Shown here: positions 9,721 to 18,242 of the stretch, piece after piece
How positions within the stretch are numbered: the stretch's first letter is position 1
Layout of the letters: each line of letters begins with the position of its first letter
Position numbers and translations under genes: made by a program
From: UBA7328 sp002471345
GTDB lineage: Bacteria; Bacteroidota; Bacteroidia; Chitinophagales; Saprospiraceae
NCBI GenBank assembly: GCA_964011275.1
Contig: CAXGOB010000071.1
Location: 1-25,179, forward strand
Reading direction: 5' to 3'
Length of the DNA stretch: 25,179 bases
The notes under the pieces: generated by a model
What the model was told of the DNA's origin: nothing
What the model saw: the letters and a program-made list of their open reading frames with translations, nothing else
Databases searched by the model: none

Positions 9721-12328
9721 AAATCTATGTGGGCCTTTGGCATGTAAAGGAAGCATTAATGTGAGCTTGGACAATAATTGTATTTTTTCATTGACACCTT
9801 CAATATTACTTATTGACACACTTCCATTTTCTTCTAATCAATTCCAAATTGAATACTTAGACCTCTTCGGAAACCCAATTACATCGGTCAAGGTAAATGA
9901 AAAAATAAGAGTGGTAACAAGTGTACCATCTTGTCCAAGTAGTTCCTGTGAAACTGAAGTCCTAATTGAAGATAAAATAGGTCCAAACATCATTTGTACA
10001 CCAAGAGATACTGTGACTTGTGATAATCTCAACCATCTGCCCACACCACAGGTCAATGATCTCTGCAATACAAATATCACTATACAGCTTCTCAGAGATG
10101 AATATGAAGAGCTTTGTTCTAATGATTCTATTCTAGCAAAAATCACAAGGACTTACAGAGCTGTGGACAATCAAGGAAACACTTCCGACACTTGTTCATC
10201 TATTATTTTTGTCCAATCTCCTGATTTCAACAACACAATTTTTCCTTCAGATTCAGTGATATCCTGCGATGGTCTAAACAGCTCTGTAACATATCTGAAA
10301 GATGCAGTATTCGGAGTTCCAATGCTAAATGGATTCGACCTTACAATGGACACCATGCCTATATGTAATATCTCGGCTTTCCATGAAGATCAAGTTTTAG
10401 TCGACACTGATTGCAAAAAGCAAATTGTGAGAATGTGGACTATAACTCATTGGTCTTGTTTCTCAAGAGACAGAGAAATCAGAAGTCCTCAGCTTATCAC
10501 ATTTGTAGATACAACGGCTCCGATTATAACTTTAGCTGATACTTTGATCATAACAAATGCATCGAATGCAGAATGCATGGCAACATTCGAATTAACAGGA
10601 TTAACTACCGATGATGTATGTGATCAAGAGGTTGACTTACAGGTTTACTCAGATTCCTTAGCCACGAACTTCGTCCATTCATTAATGACTCTCACCATGC
10701 CGGTTGGAACTCACAAGCTGTTCGTACAGGCCACAGACAATTGTCAAAATATAAGTAGAGATTCAGTCATCATCATCATTGAGGACAATACTCCACCTCT
10801 TACTCTTTGTCTGAGTAATAAAGTGGTCAATTTAAGTAATGGTTCGGCAATTCTTGATGCAATGGATTTTGATTTAGCATCTATTGATGGATGTTCGAAT
10901 GTATCTATGGATGTAAGAAGAATGTCCACTACTTGTATTGGAAGTGATCTAGTCTTTAGAGATGATGTAAGTTTCTGCTGTGATGACTTGAATCAAGATG
11001 TTATGGTAGCTCTCCGTGTTACTGATGCTGCAGGAAATTTTAGCATTTGTATGATTACAGTAAATGTGGAAGACACCAGTCCAAATCCTGGGTGCAATAC
11101 GAACTTGGGCCAATTAGTAACTATTGAAGGCGAAATATTTAATAAAGAAAATGAGGTGATCGAGTCTACTAAAGTCAATTTAACTAATGTCAACAGTTTA
11201 GAAGAGATAGCCATTAGAACAGGTAGTAATGGTGATTATCATTTTATTGACATGCCTACGGGTGGTCATTATAGTCTATCTCCATATAAAAATGATGATT
11301 GGCTCAATGGTGTGTCGACTTTAGACTTAATATTGATACAAGGCCACATTCTTGGAAATAATTCGATTGCAGATCCATACAACTTAATCGCAGCAGATAT
11401 CAATAATGATGGGTCAATTTCGGCAATAGATATAGTACAACTGAGGAAATTAATAATTGGTATTTCTGATGAAGTGCAAACCAACACCAGTTGGCGGTTC
11501 ATCTGGGATGATCAGAAATTACCTAATGAATTTAGTTTGAACGAACCATTGATCGAGGTCTATGACATTCCTACATTGAATAGGGACATGGAAGTCAACT
11601 GGAAAGGTATCAAAATAGGAGATCTCTCTGGCAATGCTTCATCAAATGCACTTCTTACATCCGAGTCCAGAACAGGAGTAAATGAAACAATTGAATGGGA
11701 TATCAACCAGGGTAAAAATCAAACTATCCTCAATTTTTACACCAATAATGAGATTAAATTACAAGGTCTGCAGATGGAATTTTCCATCCCACTTGGGCTG
11801 TATGTTAATGACCTTATAAGTGGTCAGTTGGCTTTGACAACACAAAATTTATACCTTGATAATAAATCAAATGCAATTGCTTTAAGTCTAAATAATGAAT
11901 TCGAATCTTCAATGGATCCCGAATTACCATTATTCAGTATCATACTGAAAGGTATCTCTTCATCCGAAGAAGATATCACTATAAATCGCAGAAGATTAGA
12001 TCCTGAAATTTATTCTTCTGGTAAGGCTATGACATTTGCTTTATCAAAAAGAAAGTCTGAGCAAACAAACTCCTCCTTAATACAAAATGAGCCAAACCCT
12101 TGGACGGAGGAGACTAAGATCACATTCTTCAGCACTGATAATCATGAAATTATTTTCAAGATCTATGACATTTCAGGTAATGTTATTTATTCTAAAAATT
12201 ATTTGCCAGTTATGGGTCCAAATATTCTTACAATTCAGAAAAAAGATCTTCTGCAAGAAGGAGTCTTCCTTTATGAAGTTTCACTAGGTGATAAGAAATA
12301 CAGTCACAAAATGATACATATAAAATAA
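8549..12328 (+). CDS. C-terminal portion of the giant adhesin: DUF11, HYR-like, dockerin and T9SS sorting domain
   Basis: This is in the same frame as the segment ending at 8494. The frame is open from 8495, and TTG 8549 is only the first possible start after the stop, inside a DUF11 domain, with no signal peptide; independent translation is doubtful. Contents in order: the rest of DUF11 unit 4 with its Asp-rich linker; DUF11 units 5 and 6 (starting DLALRKS and DLALRKT); HYR/Ig-like cysteine-containing domains from about residue 398 (CKGSINVSLDNNC); a carboxypeptidase-regulatory-like domain from about 858; a type I dockerin at about 920-971 (GVSTLDLILIQGHILG, then DINNDGSISAIDIVQLRKLI); a possible cohesin-like beta domain at about 1047-1150; and a T9SS type A sorting domain at about 1175-1259 (QNEPNPW, IYDISGNV, KMIHIK). 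The tail from 398 on is paralogous to the gene at 12440. Without readthrough this part lacks an export signal. Confidence 0.85.
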   Translation: MSPTLLFTNKSVTNYAEISRFFFINGDEATSFDVDSYADADNKNDDGGVLFSPSDDEIGQNGKTGGDEDDHDPASVNFLDLALRKSYAGSEFPIQWGDTVEFVINLINQGNNNTKDILVTDYIPHGMTFLPENEPEWKINSLGNPEFLYNDILKIDSSFDISLFLSVDSTTQLSNLINYAEISDFSDENGNKGPDIDSNPDNLDENDGDVDDDQIANENDDEDDHDIALVPIYDLALRKTIHSNQSEFYFGDIVTYKIEVINQGTMDATGVEVADKAQNGLEFLPDLNIDWKTKGDHFEYIPTIDVGRGETSDIFISFRIKNTASNNNILNQAEIILTRGLGGINLSDYDLDSQPDSDFGNDLGGVPGSNSDNQINDIGIADEDDADPTQLNLCGPLACKGSINVSLDNNCIFSLTPSILLIDTLPFSSNQFQIEYLDLFGNPITSVKVNEKIRVVTSVPSCPSSSCETEVLIEDKIGPNIICTPRDTVTCDNLNHLPTPQVNDLCNTNITIQLLRDEYEELCSNDSILAKITRTYRAVDNQGNTSDTCSSIIFVQSPDFNNTIFPSDSVISCDGLNSSVTYLKDAVFGVPMLNGFDLTMDTMPICNISAFHEDQVLVDTDCKKQIVRMWTITHWSCFSRDREIRSPQLITFVDTTAPIITLADTLIITNASNAECMATFELTGLTTDDVCDQEVDLQVYSDSLATNFVHSLMTLTMPVGTHKLFVQATDNCQNISRDSVIIIIEDNTPPLTLCLSNKVVNLSNGSAILDAMDFDLASIDGCSNVSMDVRRMSTTCIGSDLVFRDDVSFCCDDLNQDVMVALRVTDAAGNFSICMITVNVEDTSPNPGCNTNLGQLVTIEGEIFNKENEVIESTKVNLTNVNSLEEIAIRTGSNGDYHFIDMPTGGHYSLSPYKNDDWLNGVSTLDLILIQGHILGNNSIADPYNLIAADINNDGSISAIDIVQLRKLIIGISDEVQTNTSWRFIWDDQKLPNEFSLNEPLIEVYDIPTLNRDMEVNWKGIKIGDLSGNASSNALLTSESRTGVNETIEWDINQGKNQTILNFYTNNEIKLQGLQMEFSIPLGLYVNDLISGQLALTTQNLYLDNKSNAIALSLNNEFESSMDPELPLFSIILKGISSSEEDITINRRRLDPEIYSSGKAMTFALSKRKSEQTNSSLIQNEPNPWTEETKITFFSTDNHEIIFKIYDISGNVIYSKNYLPVMGPNILTIQKKDLLQEGVFLYEVSLGDKKYSHKMIHIK

Positions 12329-12337
12329 ACAAAATAA

Positions 12338-12365
12338 AACATATTAAATATTTTTATAATATGTT
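12338..12365 (+). terminator. AT-only hairpin after the giant adhesin gene, possible weak terminator
   Basis: A perfect 9-bp inverted repeat, AACATATTA / TAATATGTT (12338-12346 and 12357-12365), with a 10-nt loop, starts 9 nt after the stop codon. The stem has almost no GC and no clear U-tract, so it may be incidental in such AT-rich spacer DNA. Confidence 0.3.
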
Positions 12366-12372
12366 ATATTTG
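12365..12372 (+). promoter_or_regulatory. Candidate Bacteroidota -7 promoter element (TATATTTG)
   Basis: TATATTTG matches the Bacteroidota sigma-A -7 consensus TAnnTTTG exactly and lies 67 nt before the ATG at 12440, which would give a leader of about 60 nt. I see no TTTG-type -33 box at the usual distance upstream, so the call rests on one element. It would give the second gene its own transcript. Confidence 0.4.
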
Positions 12373-12439
12373 CTTAGTATTTTAAATGCCACCACCTCAG
12401 AAGAATAGGCTCTTATTCTTTTAATAATGAAACTACAAT

Positions 12440-15400
12440 ATGAAAAAGGGACTCTTCATTCTTCTTTTCATTTATTCTTTTTCCCAAAAAGCAATAGCTA
12501 CTACTTGTCTAGGTAATGTGGTACTTTTTACACAGGCAGATGTAAATGCTTTTGTCTCGTGTGATACCATAGACGGGAATCTTGAGATTACTTCTATGGT
12601 TATGGGAAGTAGCGATATTACCGACCTTTCTCCTTTATTTAAAGTATCAGTAGTTACAGGTATCCTGATGATTCGTGACGTTCCTCCGCTTACAACACTC
12701 AATGGGTTAGACGGCTTACAGGAAGCCAATCAATTAATGATTGAGAACAATCCTAACCTCACAAATATTAATGCACTTGCTGGATTAAATGTTGTTACTG
12801 GATTTATTACTATTAGTACAAACCCGCTGCTTAGTCAATGTTGTGCAATAGTGGATGCGATTAATCCAATGTTATTTATAAATGATGCCAAAAATGCAAC
12901 GGGATGCAATACAATGGCTGAAATTCAAGCAGATGCTTCGTGTAGGTGTAGGGTCATTGCCTGTTATGGTCGAATAAATGTCAGTATTGATAACTCTTGC
13001 GGTGTTCAGGTGACTCCACAAATGCTTTTAACAGATACAACAGGACTAAGCGCTGACTCTTTTAATATTAATTATTTAGATCTTTCTGGAAATCCAATTG
13101 ACGAATTTAAGGTTAATGAAAGAATAAACGTGATGATCAGTATTGCAGGATGCGAACAATGGGGATCAACATGCTGGACTGAAGTCCTTATAGAAGATAA
13201 ATTGCCCCCTGTAATAGATTGCGCTGAACGAGATACAATCATGTGCTATGAAATGGATTCTATCCGTTATCCATCTACTTTTGATTTTTGTGATAATGAT
13301 GTAACAATAGAACTGGTAAATCAGGAGTTTCAATCACTCTGCGAAGGAGACACCATCATAGGTGTAAGTAGACGCACATTTAGAGCTATAGATGCTGCTG
13401 GCAATATATCAGATACATGTACTACAGATGTATATATTAAAACTCCAAAAATCAATAATATATCCTTTCCTACTGACACAATAGTGGCGTGCAGCGAAGC
13501 ATTCAATGATTTAAATAAACTCCAAATTGTAAACTTTGGTGGTCCAATGTTTATGGGCTTTGATCTTTCCACGGATACCCTAGGAGTATGTTTGATAAGC
13601 TCAGAATTTGTGGATAGAGTGATAGTCAATACACCTTGTAAAAAACAAATATTGAGAATGTGGACTGTAAGACAGACTTTCTGTACTTATAGAGATACTA
13701 TAATAGAAAGCCCTCAATTAATCACTTTGATAGATACCGTTCCTCCAGTTATTACTGTGCCAGACACCATAATAGCCTCAGGAAATACATCTGGTGACTG
13801 TTTAGTCACATTCTCTCTTCCTAGTCTTACAGCAGAAGATGCATGTGATGAGGACGTCACTATTAGCATATTCCAAGGTTTGTTACCTACATTCTACGAC
13901 GGAACTACATTAAGACTTCCAATAGACACTCACACTTTATATGTACAAGCATATGATGGTTGTCATAACATAAGCAATGATACATTTGTAGTTATTCTTC
14001 AGGATGATACCCCACCGGTTTCTTTCTGCTTATCGCAATTGGTCATCTCACTGAATAATAATGGGGTAGCGACCGTACCTGCTGAAAAATTTGACGATGG
14101 GTCATATGATGCTTGTGGCAATGTTACACTCTCAGCCAGGAGAATGTCATCTTCATGTGATGTGCAGACGATCACACCTGGCCCAGAGGTTCAATTCTGC
14201 TGTGCTGATGTTGGATCTGAAGTAATGGTCGAACTGACAGCCACTGATGAATCTGGGCACAGCAGTATTTGCATGATAAGTGTAGAGATTCAGGATAAGG
14301 ACATCCCAAGCATTCATTGTCCGCCAAATTTGACAGTTGATTGCAATTTTATAACAGTTGATAATTCAGAATTTGGATCTGTAGTAGAGCAAGGCAATCA
14401 AAAAATATTAGAAATAGATCCAAACGATGTGATAACAGCTTCAGGACCTCTTACCGACGGAGTAATCTTTGGTAATTGTATGGACACCGTATTAGTGAAT
14501 AATTCTCAAAGCTTAGATAAATGTGGATTGGGTTCAATAAGTAGAACCTTTACTGCTCGTACTATGTCTGGTATCGAATCCAGTTGTATACAAATCATTA
14601 CAATAATCCATGACGGGAATACAAATAAACGAGCAATAACTTATCCATCAGACACAACATTAATCACATGTGATGAAGGAGATGCTACAACTGCTATAAC
14701 AGGTTCTCCTAGTGCTGCTGAGGGTAGATGTAACATGATAGGATTTAGTCATCAAGACCTTCTAGTCAATCCCCAGGACACAACAGTAAGATGTCTGAAG
14801 ATCATAAGAACATGGACAGCATTTGAGGCTTGTGTAAGTCCAATTAAAGTGATCGACATAGATAGCCAAATGATATATCTAGAGAAAGTTCAAGGCAATA
14901 ATCTGATAATAGAAGGTACAGTAACAAGCATACATAATGAAGCCGTCTCAAAAGTAGCCGTAGGGCTAGAATCCCTTAGCTCTATTTTAAATCATTCTGA
15001 AACCGATAACTCAGGCCAATATGCCTTTGGGAGCATGGCAAGTGGTGGAAAATATAATATAATTCCGTTCAAAGATGACAACTGGAGCAATGGAGTATCC
15101 ACATTAGATTTGATTCAAATACAAAATCACATTTTAGGAAAATCAATCATTAATGATGGATATAACATGATAGCCGCTGATGTGAATAACGATGCCAATA
15201 TTTCGGCTATTGATTTAGTCCATTTAAGAAAAATTATTCTAGGTATAGATCATCAAGTCAAGAATAATACGAGTTGGAGATTTGTTTGGAATGGAGATGA
15301 TATAAAATCAAGGCTAAATCTCTCATCCCCAATTGTAGAAGAATACAATTTGGATGCTCTTTCCAAGAATATGAAAATTGATTGGACAGGTATCAAAGTG

Positions 15401-16114
15401 GGAGACTTATCTGGCAATGCTGTCGCCAATGGAATTGAAAAATCAGAATCAAGATCTAATGAACTACTAACGTTGAGCTGGGAACTCAAGATTCAAGAAG
15501 GACAGAAGCAATTGTCCCTTTTCCCTCCTACCCTATCAAACTTCAATGGAATACAAGGAGAATTCTTTTTGCCAAACTCTATAAATATTAAAAGAATCAG
15601 CAATGGTCAGATTAATATGACTTCTGAAAACATTCATATGGATAATGAAAACGATAGATTGGCATTCAGTTTTTCTACATTGTCTCCAATGAAGATTAAA
15701 GCCAATGAGCCACTGTTTTCAATTGAGATTGATGGTGCGATAGATATAGAAAAGAAGCTTTTGGCATTAGGGTTGAATGCAACCATGCCAGAAATTTATA
15801 CTGATCTCGATGCGAGAAAATACACATTGGAAAAGATAAGAAATGACGACAATCAATTTGACCTTAGTCAAAATGAACCTAATCCATGGAAAGAAAGTAC
15901 GGCGATTACCGTCATTGCACAAAGTGACGGAGATGCTGACTTTAATATCTACGATGTCCAGGGGAGAAAAATTCTAAGTCGAAAAATTATTCTCCGTACA
16001 GGTCAAAATACCATTGTAGTAAGAAAAGAGGAGGTTTCTATAGTGGGTGTATTGTTGTACGAATTAGTTTTTGATGACAATGTGATTACTAAGAAAATGA
16101 TCAAAGTAGAATAA
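12440..16114 (+). CDS. Secreted receptor-L-domain / HYR / dockerin protein with T9SS sorting domain
   Basis: A complete 1224-residue protein. The signal peptide at 1 to about 20 (MKKGLFILLFIYSFSQKAIA) supports the ATG at 12440. Next is a leucine-rich receptor-L-like domain at about 23-165 with the hallmark TQADVNAF, C-x-x-I-x-GNLEI and ITDLSPL pattern. Cysteine-containing HYR/Ig-like domains run from about 172 to 815 (CYGRINVSIDNSC, VLIEDKLPPVIDC). Then come a carboxypeptidase-regulatory-like domain at about 818-880, a type I dockerin at about 884-936 (GVSTLDLIQIQNHILG, DVNNDANISAIDLVHLRKII), a possible cohesin-like domain at about 1012-1120 and a T9SS type A domain at about 1139-1224 (QNEPNPW, IYDVQGRK, KKMIKVE). 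From about residue 170 on it is a paralogue of the tail of the preceding gene, with the DUF11/SprB head replaced by the L-domain. It is expected at the cell surface or released through T9SS; the ligand is unknown. Confidence 0.88.
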   Translation: MKKGLFILLFIYSFSQKAIATTCLGNVVLFTQADVNAFVSCDTIDGNLEITSMVMGSSDITDLSPLFKVSVVTGILMIRDVPPLTTLNGLDGLQEANQLMIENNPNLTNINALAGLNVVTGFITISTNPLLSQCCAIVDAINPMLFINDAKNATGCNTMAEIQADASCRCRVIACYGRINVSIDNSCGVQVTPQMLLTDTTGLSADSFNINYLDLSGNPIDEFKVNERINVMISIAGCEQWGSTCWTEVLIEDKLPPVIDCAERDTIMCYEMDSIRYPSTFDFCDNDVTIELVNQEFQSLCEGDTIIGVSRRTFRAIDAAGNISDTCTTDVYIKTPKINNISFPTDTIVACSEAFNDLNKLQIVNFGGPMFMGFDLSTDTLGVCLISSEFVDRVIVNTPCKKQILRMWTVRQTFCTYRDTIIESPQLITLIDTVPPVITVPDTIIASGNTSGDCLVTFSLPSLTAEDACDEDVTISIFQGLLPTFYDGTTLRLPIDTHTLYVQAYDGCHNISNDTFVVILQDDTPPVSFCLSQLVISLNNNGVATVPAEKFDDGSYDACGNVTLSARRMSSSCDVQTITPGPEVQFCCADVGSEVMVELTATDESGHSSICMISVEIQDKDIPSIHCPPNLTVDCNFITVDNSEFGSVVEQGNQKILEIDPNDVITASGPLTDGVIFGNCMDTVLVNNSQSLDKCGLGSISRTFTARTMSGIESSCIQIITIIHDGNTNKRAITYPSDTTLITCDEGDATTAITGSPSAAEGRCNMIGFSHQDLLVNPQDTTVRCLKIIRTWTAFEACVSPIKVIDIDSQMIYLEKVQGNNLIIEGTVTSIHNEAVSKVAVGLESLSSILNHSETDNSGQYAFGSMASGGKYNIIPFKDDNWSNGVSTLDLIQIQNHILGKSIINDGYNMIAADVNNDANISAIDLVHLRKIILGIDHQVKNNTSWRFVWNGDDIKSRLNLSSPIVEEYNLDALSKNMKIDWTGIKVGDLSGNAVANGIEKSESRSNELLTLSWELKIQEGQKQLSLFPPTLSNFNGIQGEFFLPNSINIKRISNGQINMTSENIHMDNENDRLAFSFSTLSPMKIKANEPLFSIEIDGAIDIEKKLLALGLNATMPEIYTDLDARKYTLEKIRNDDNQFDLSQNEPNPWKESTAITVIAQSDGDADFNIYDVQGRKILSRKIILRTGQNTIVVRKEEVSIVGVLLYELVFDDNVITKKMIKVE

Positions 16115-16167
16115 TATTCCGCACGAAAACTTAAAAAAGAACCCGAAGAGCCTTTAAGCCTCATTTA

Positions 16168-16209
16168 ATGCAGATAAATTGAAAATCAAATTATCTGCAT
16201 CTTTTATTT
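16168..16209 (+). terminator. Rho-independent-type terminator
   Basis: A perfect 10-bp stem, ATGCAGATAA (16168-16177) with TTATCTGCAT (16191-16200), encloses a 13-nt loop and is followed by CTTTTATTT. It lies 54 nt after the stop of the preceding gene and would end that transcript. The stem is only moderately GC-containing, which is usual for this AT-rich genome. The rest of the spacer up to 16302 shows only a weak promoter-like TATATTTA at 16257-16264. Confidence 0.65.
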
Positions 16210-16302
16210 CAATGAGCATCTTGAATTTCATTGATGGACTTTTCTGCATAAAAAGTTATATTTAATTCTAGTATAATTTTTACACCTGATATAATTACAA
16301 CA

Positions 16303-17820
16303 ATGGGAAACAAATCCAGAATGGCCTTCATTTTATTCCTCTTCCTTTCAATTGGCCTTATAGCTCAAAAAGATGCTCCAAAGAAAAACGCATCAGACCC
16401 AGAAGCAAAAGTTTCCACAACCAAGCAAAGAGTAACTATCAAGGGACAAACCATAAACCTCAATGCACATGCCGGCACATTTAGAGTAAGAGACGAGAAT
16501 AATAAAGGAATTGCATTGATGGGATTTACAGGGTATTTCAAAGAAGGAGCCCCTTCAAATAGACCTATAATGTTTGCATACAACGGAGGTCCTGGTTCTT
16601 CTTCATTCTGGCTACATATGGGTGTCATGGGGCCAAAGAGAATAGTTGTAGACGATCCCAATTATAATAAAGCTGCTCCTTATCAAATTGTCAATAACGA
16701 ATATTCTATCCTCGACAAGGCTGACCTTGTAATGATTGACCCAGTAGGTACAGGATTAAGCATACCTATAGGCGAAGCTGAGTTTAAAGACTTTTGGGGA
16801 GTAGACCAAGATATTAGAAGCATTAGTCTTTTTATCACTCAGTTTCTGATTCATCACAATAGGATGAATTCACCAAAATTTCTTTTAGGTGAAAGTTATG
16901 GTACATTTAGAAATGCTGGGGTAATGAATAAGCTGCTGAGTCAAGGGATAGCGCTAAATGGAATTATCATGGTTTCTGCGGTATTTGATTTAAGAACGTT
17001 GATGTTTCCTCCAGATGATGATATGCCTTACATTGCGCATTTCCCAACATATGCAGCTACTTCTTGGTACCATAATAAAATTGAGAAAAAGCATACCGAT
17101 GTTTATGAATTCTTAGATGAGGTCCGAAGCTTTACTGCTAATGATTATGTCTCTGCTCTATTTCAAGGTGATCAACTTTCTGATGATACAAGAAACTCAA
17201 TTGCCACTCAACTTTCCAATTACACTGGGTTATCAAAGGACTATTGGTTAAGAGCTGATTTAAAAGTAAAAGCATCTGAGTACTTTGCTGAATTACTTCG
17301 AGATGAAGGTGAAATAGTAGGACGATTAGATTCTAGGTATTCCGGTATCAATCAAGATTTATTAAGTCAAAATGCATTTTATGACCCTCAAAGTTTGGCG
17401 ATCTCTCCAGCTTACATTCAAGGTTTTTTGGATTATTTCCACAAAGACCTGAAAGTAGATAAGGGATTAATGTACAGTACAACTGCAGGAAGAAGACCAG
17501 GATTCAAATGGGACTGGAGCCATCAAGGCAATACTGGATGGGGAACTCAAACAGCAATTAATACAGGTCCTGATATGGCAAGAGCATTATCTAGAGATCC
17601 TAATATGAAAGTCCTTATCATGAATGGTATTTATGACATTGCTACTGTCTTTTATGGGGTAGAACATAGTATAAATCATTTAGGATTAACACCGAAGATT
17701 AAGGATAATATCACCATGACTTATTATGAAGCCGGTCATATGATGTATACAGAAAAGAAGTCACTTCAAAAATTCAAGACTGATCTAGATGCTTTTGTAG
17801 AATTGACATTAAGCAGGTAA
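16303..17820 (+). CDS. Secreted S10 family serine carboxypeptidase
   Basis: A 505-residue protein, a normal length for the family. It hydrolyses C-terminal residues from peptides, probably in the periplasm or outside the cell. An N-terminal signal peptide (basic MGNKSR, then a hydrophobic stretch to about residue 21, ending LIAQ) supports the ATG at 16303. The S10 hallmarks are all visible: the oxyanion-hole motif NGGPGSSS at 94-101, DPVGTG at 146-151, the nucleophile Ser198 in GESYGT, Asp445 in NGIYDIATVF and His479 in EAGHMMY, so the Ser-Asp-His triad is complete. It has no T9SS sorting domain, in contrast to the large proteins upstream. Its stop nearly touches the ArfB-like frame that follows, so the two may be translationally coupled. 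The substrate cannot be told from sequence. Confidence 0.93.
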   Translation: MGNKSRMAFILFLFLSIGLIAQKDAPKKNASDPEAKVSTTKQRVTIKGQTINLNAHAGTFRVRDENNKGIALMGFTGYFKEGAPSNRPIMFAYNGGPGSSSFWLHMGVMGPKRIVVDDPNYNKAAPYQIVNNEYSILDKADLVMIDPVGTGLSIPIGEAEFKDFWGVDQDIRSISLFITQFLIHHNRMNSPKFLLGESYGTFRNAGVMNKLLSQGIALNGIIMVSAVFDLRTLMFPPDDDMPYIAHFPTYAATSWYHNKIEKKHTDVYEFLDEVRSFTANDYVSALFQGDQLSDDTRNSIATQLSNYTGLSKDYWLRADLKVKASEYFAELLRDEGEIVGRLDSRYSGINQDLLSQNAFYDPQSLAISPAYIQGFLDYFHKDLKVDKGLMYSTTAGRRPGFKWDWSHQGNTGWGTQTAINTGPDMARALSRDPNMKVLIMNGIYDIATVFYGVEHSINHLGLTPKIKDNITMTYYEAGHMMYTEKKSLQKFKTDLDAFVELTLSR

Positions 17821-17822
17821 TA

Positions 17823-18233
17823 ATTATCAAAAAGAAACTATTTATTTCTGATAAGGAATTTTCCATAAAGGCCATCCGTTCTTCTGGACCTGGAGGGCAA
17901 CATGTGAATAAAGTAGAAACAGCGGTTCACTTGAGTTTTGAAATAGATAAGTCGTCTCTTCCAGATGAAGTCAAGCATCGATTGAAGAAATTAAAAGACA
18001 GAAGAATATCTAAAAAAGGAGTTATTACTATTAAATCAGAGAAGTGGAAATCTCAACTAAAGAATCGTCAGGAGGTCCTGCAAAAACTGAACAATCTTAT
18101 TAGTAAAGTTGAAAACCCTCCTAAAAAAAGGAATTCTACAAAGCCATCTAAGGCCTCAAAACAAAAAAGGCTCAACACCAAAAAGAAAAGGAGCGAAGTG
18201 AAAAGTACAAGAAAAAAAGTGGGCTTGGATTAA
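17823..18233 (+). CDS. arfB: ArfB-type peptidyl-tRNA hydrolase (ribosome rescue), non-standard start
   Basis: ArfB enters the empty A site of stalled ribosomes and releases the nascent chain with a class I release-factor-like GGQ motif. Here SSGPGGQHVNK is encoded at 17880-17912, followed by HLSFEI, the RISKKGVITIKS segment and a lysine/arginine-rich tail (from about KKRNSTKPSKASKQKR) like the one that binds the mRNA channel. The length of about 137 residues is typical. The only standard start, GTG 17904, lies just after GGQ and would remove the active site, so it cannot be correct. The frame is open from 17784 but has no ATG, GTG or TTG before the motif. Family N-termini align best near ATA 17820, ATT 17823 or ATC 17826, and I chose ATT. 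AAGCAGG at 17811-17817 could serve as the ribosome-binding site. The start abuts the carboxypeptidase stop. Confidence 0.85.
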   Translation: MIKKKLFISDKEFSIKAIRSSGPGGQHVNKVETAVHLSFEIDKSSLPDEVKHRLKKLKDRRISKKGVITIKSEKWKSQLKNRQEVLQKLNNLISKVENPPKKRNSTKPSKASKQKRLNTKKKRSEVKSTRKKVGLD

Positions 18234-18242
18234 CCTTAATCG

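Noticed and set aside
16257..16264. TATATTTA as a promoter of the carboxypeptidase gene
   Set aside because: It misses the final G of TAnnTTTG, and the only TTGA upstream is 22 nt away; it is not distinguishable from AT-rich background.
17904..18233. ArfB starting at GTG 17904 as a short 109-residue protein
   Set aside because: This start lies after the GGQ motif and would delete the catalytic part that is plainly encoded just upstream in the same frame.
18228..18241. Small palindrome GATTAA-CC-TTAATC at the arfB/HD junction as a shared terminator
   Set aside because: The loop would be only 2 nt and the stem is AT-rich with no U-tract; it is too weak to call.
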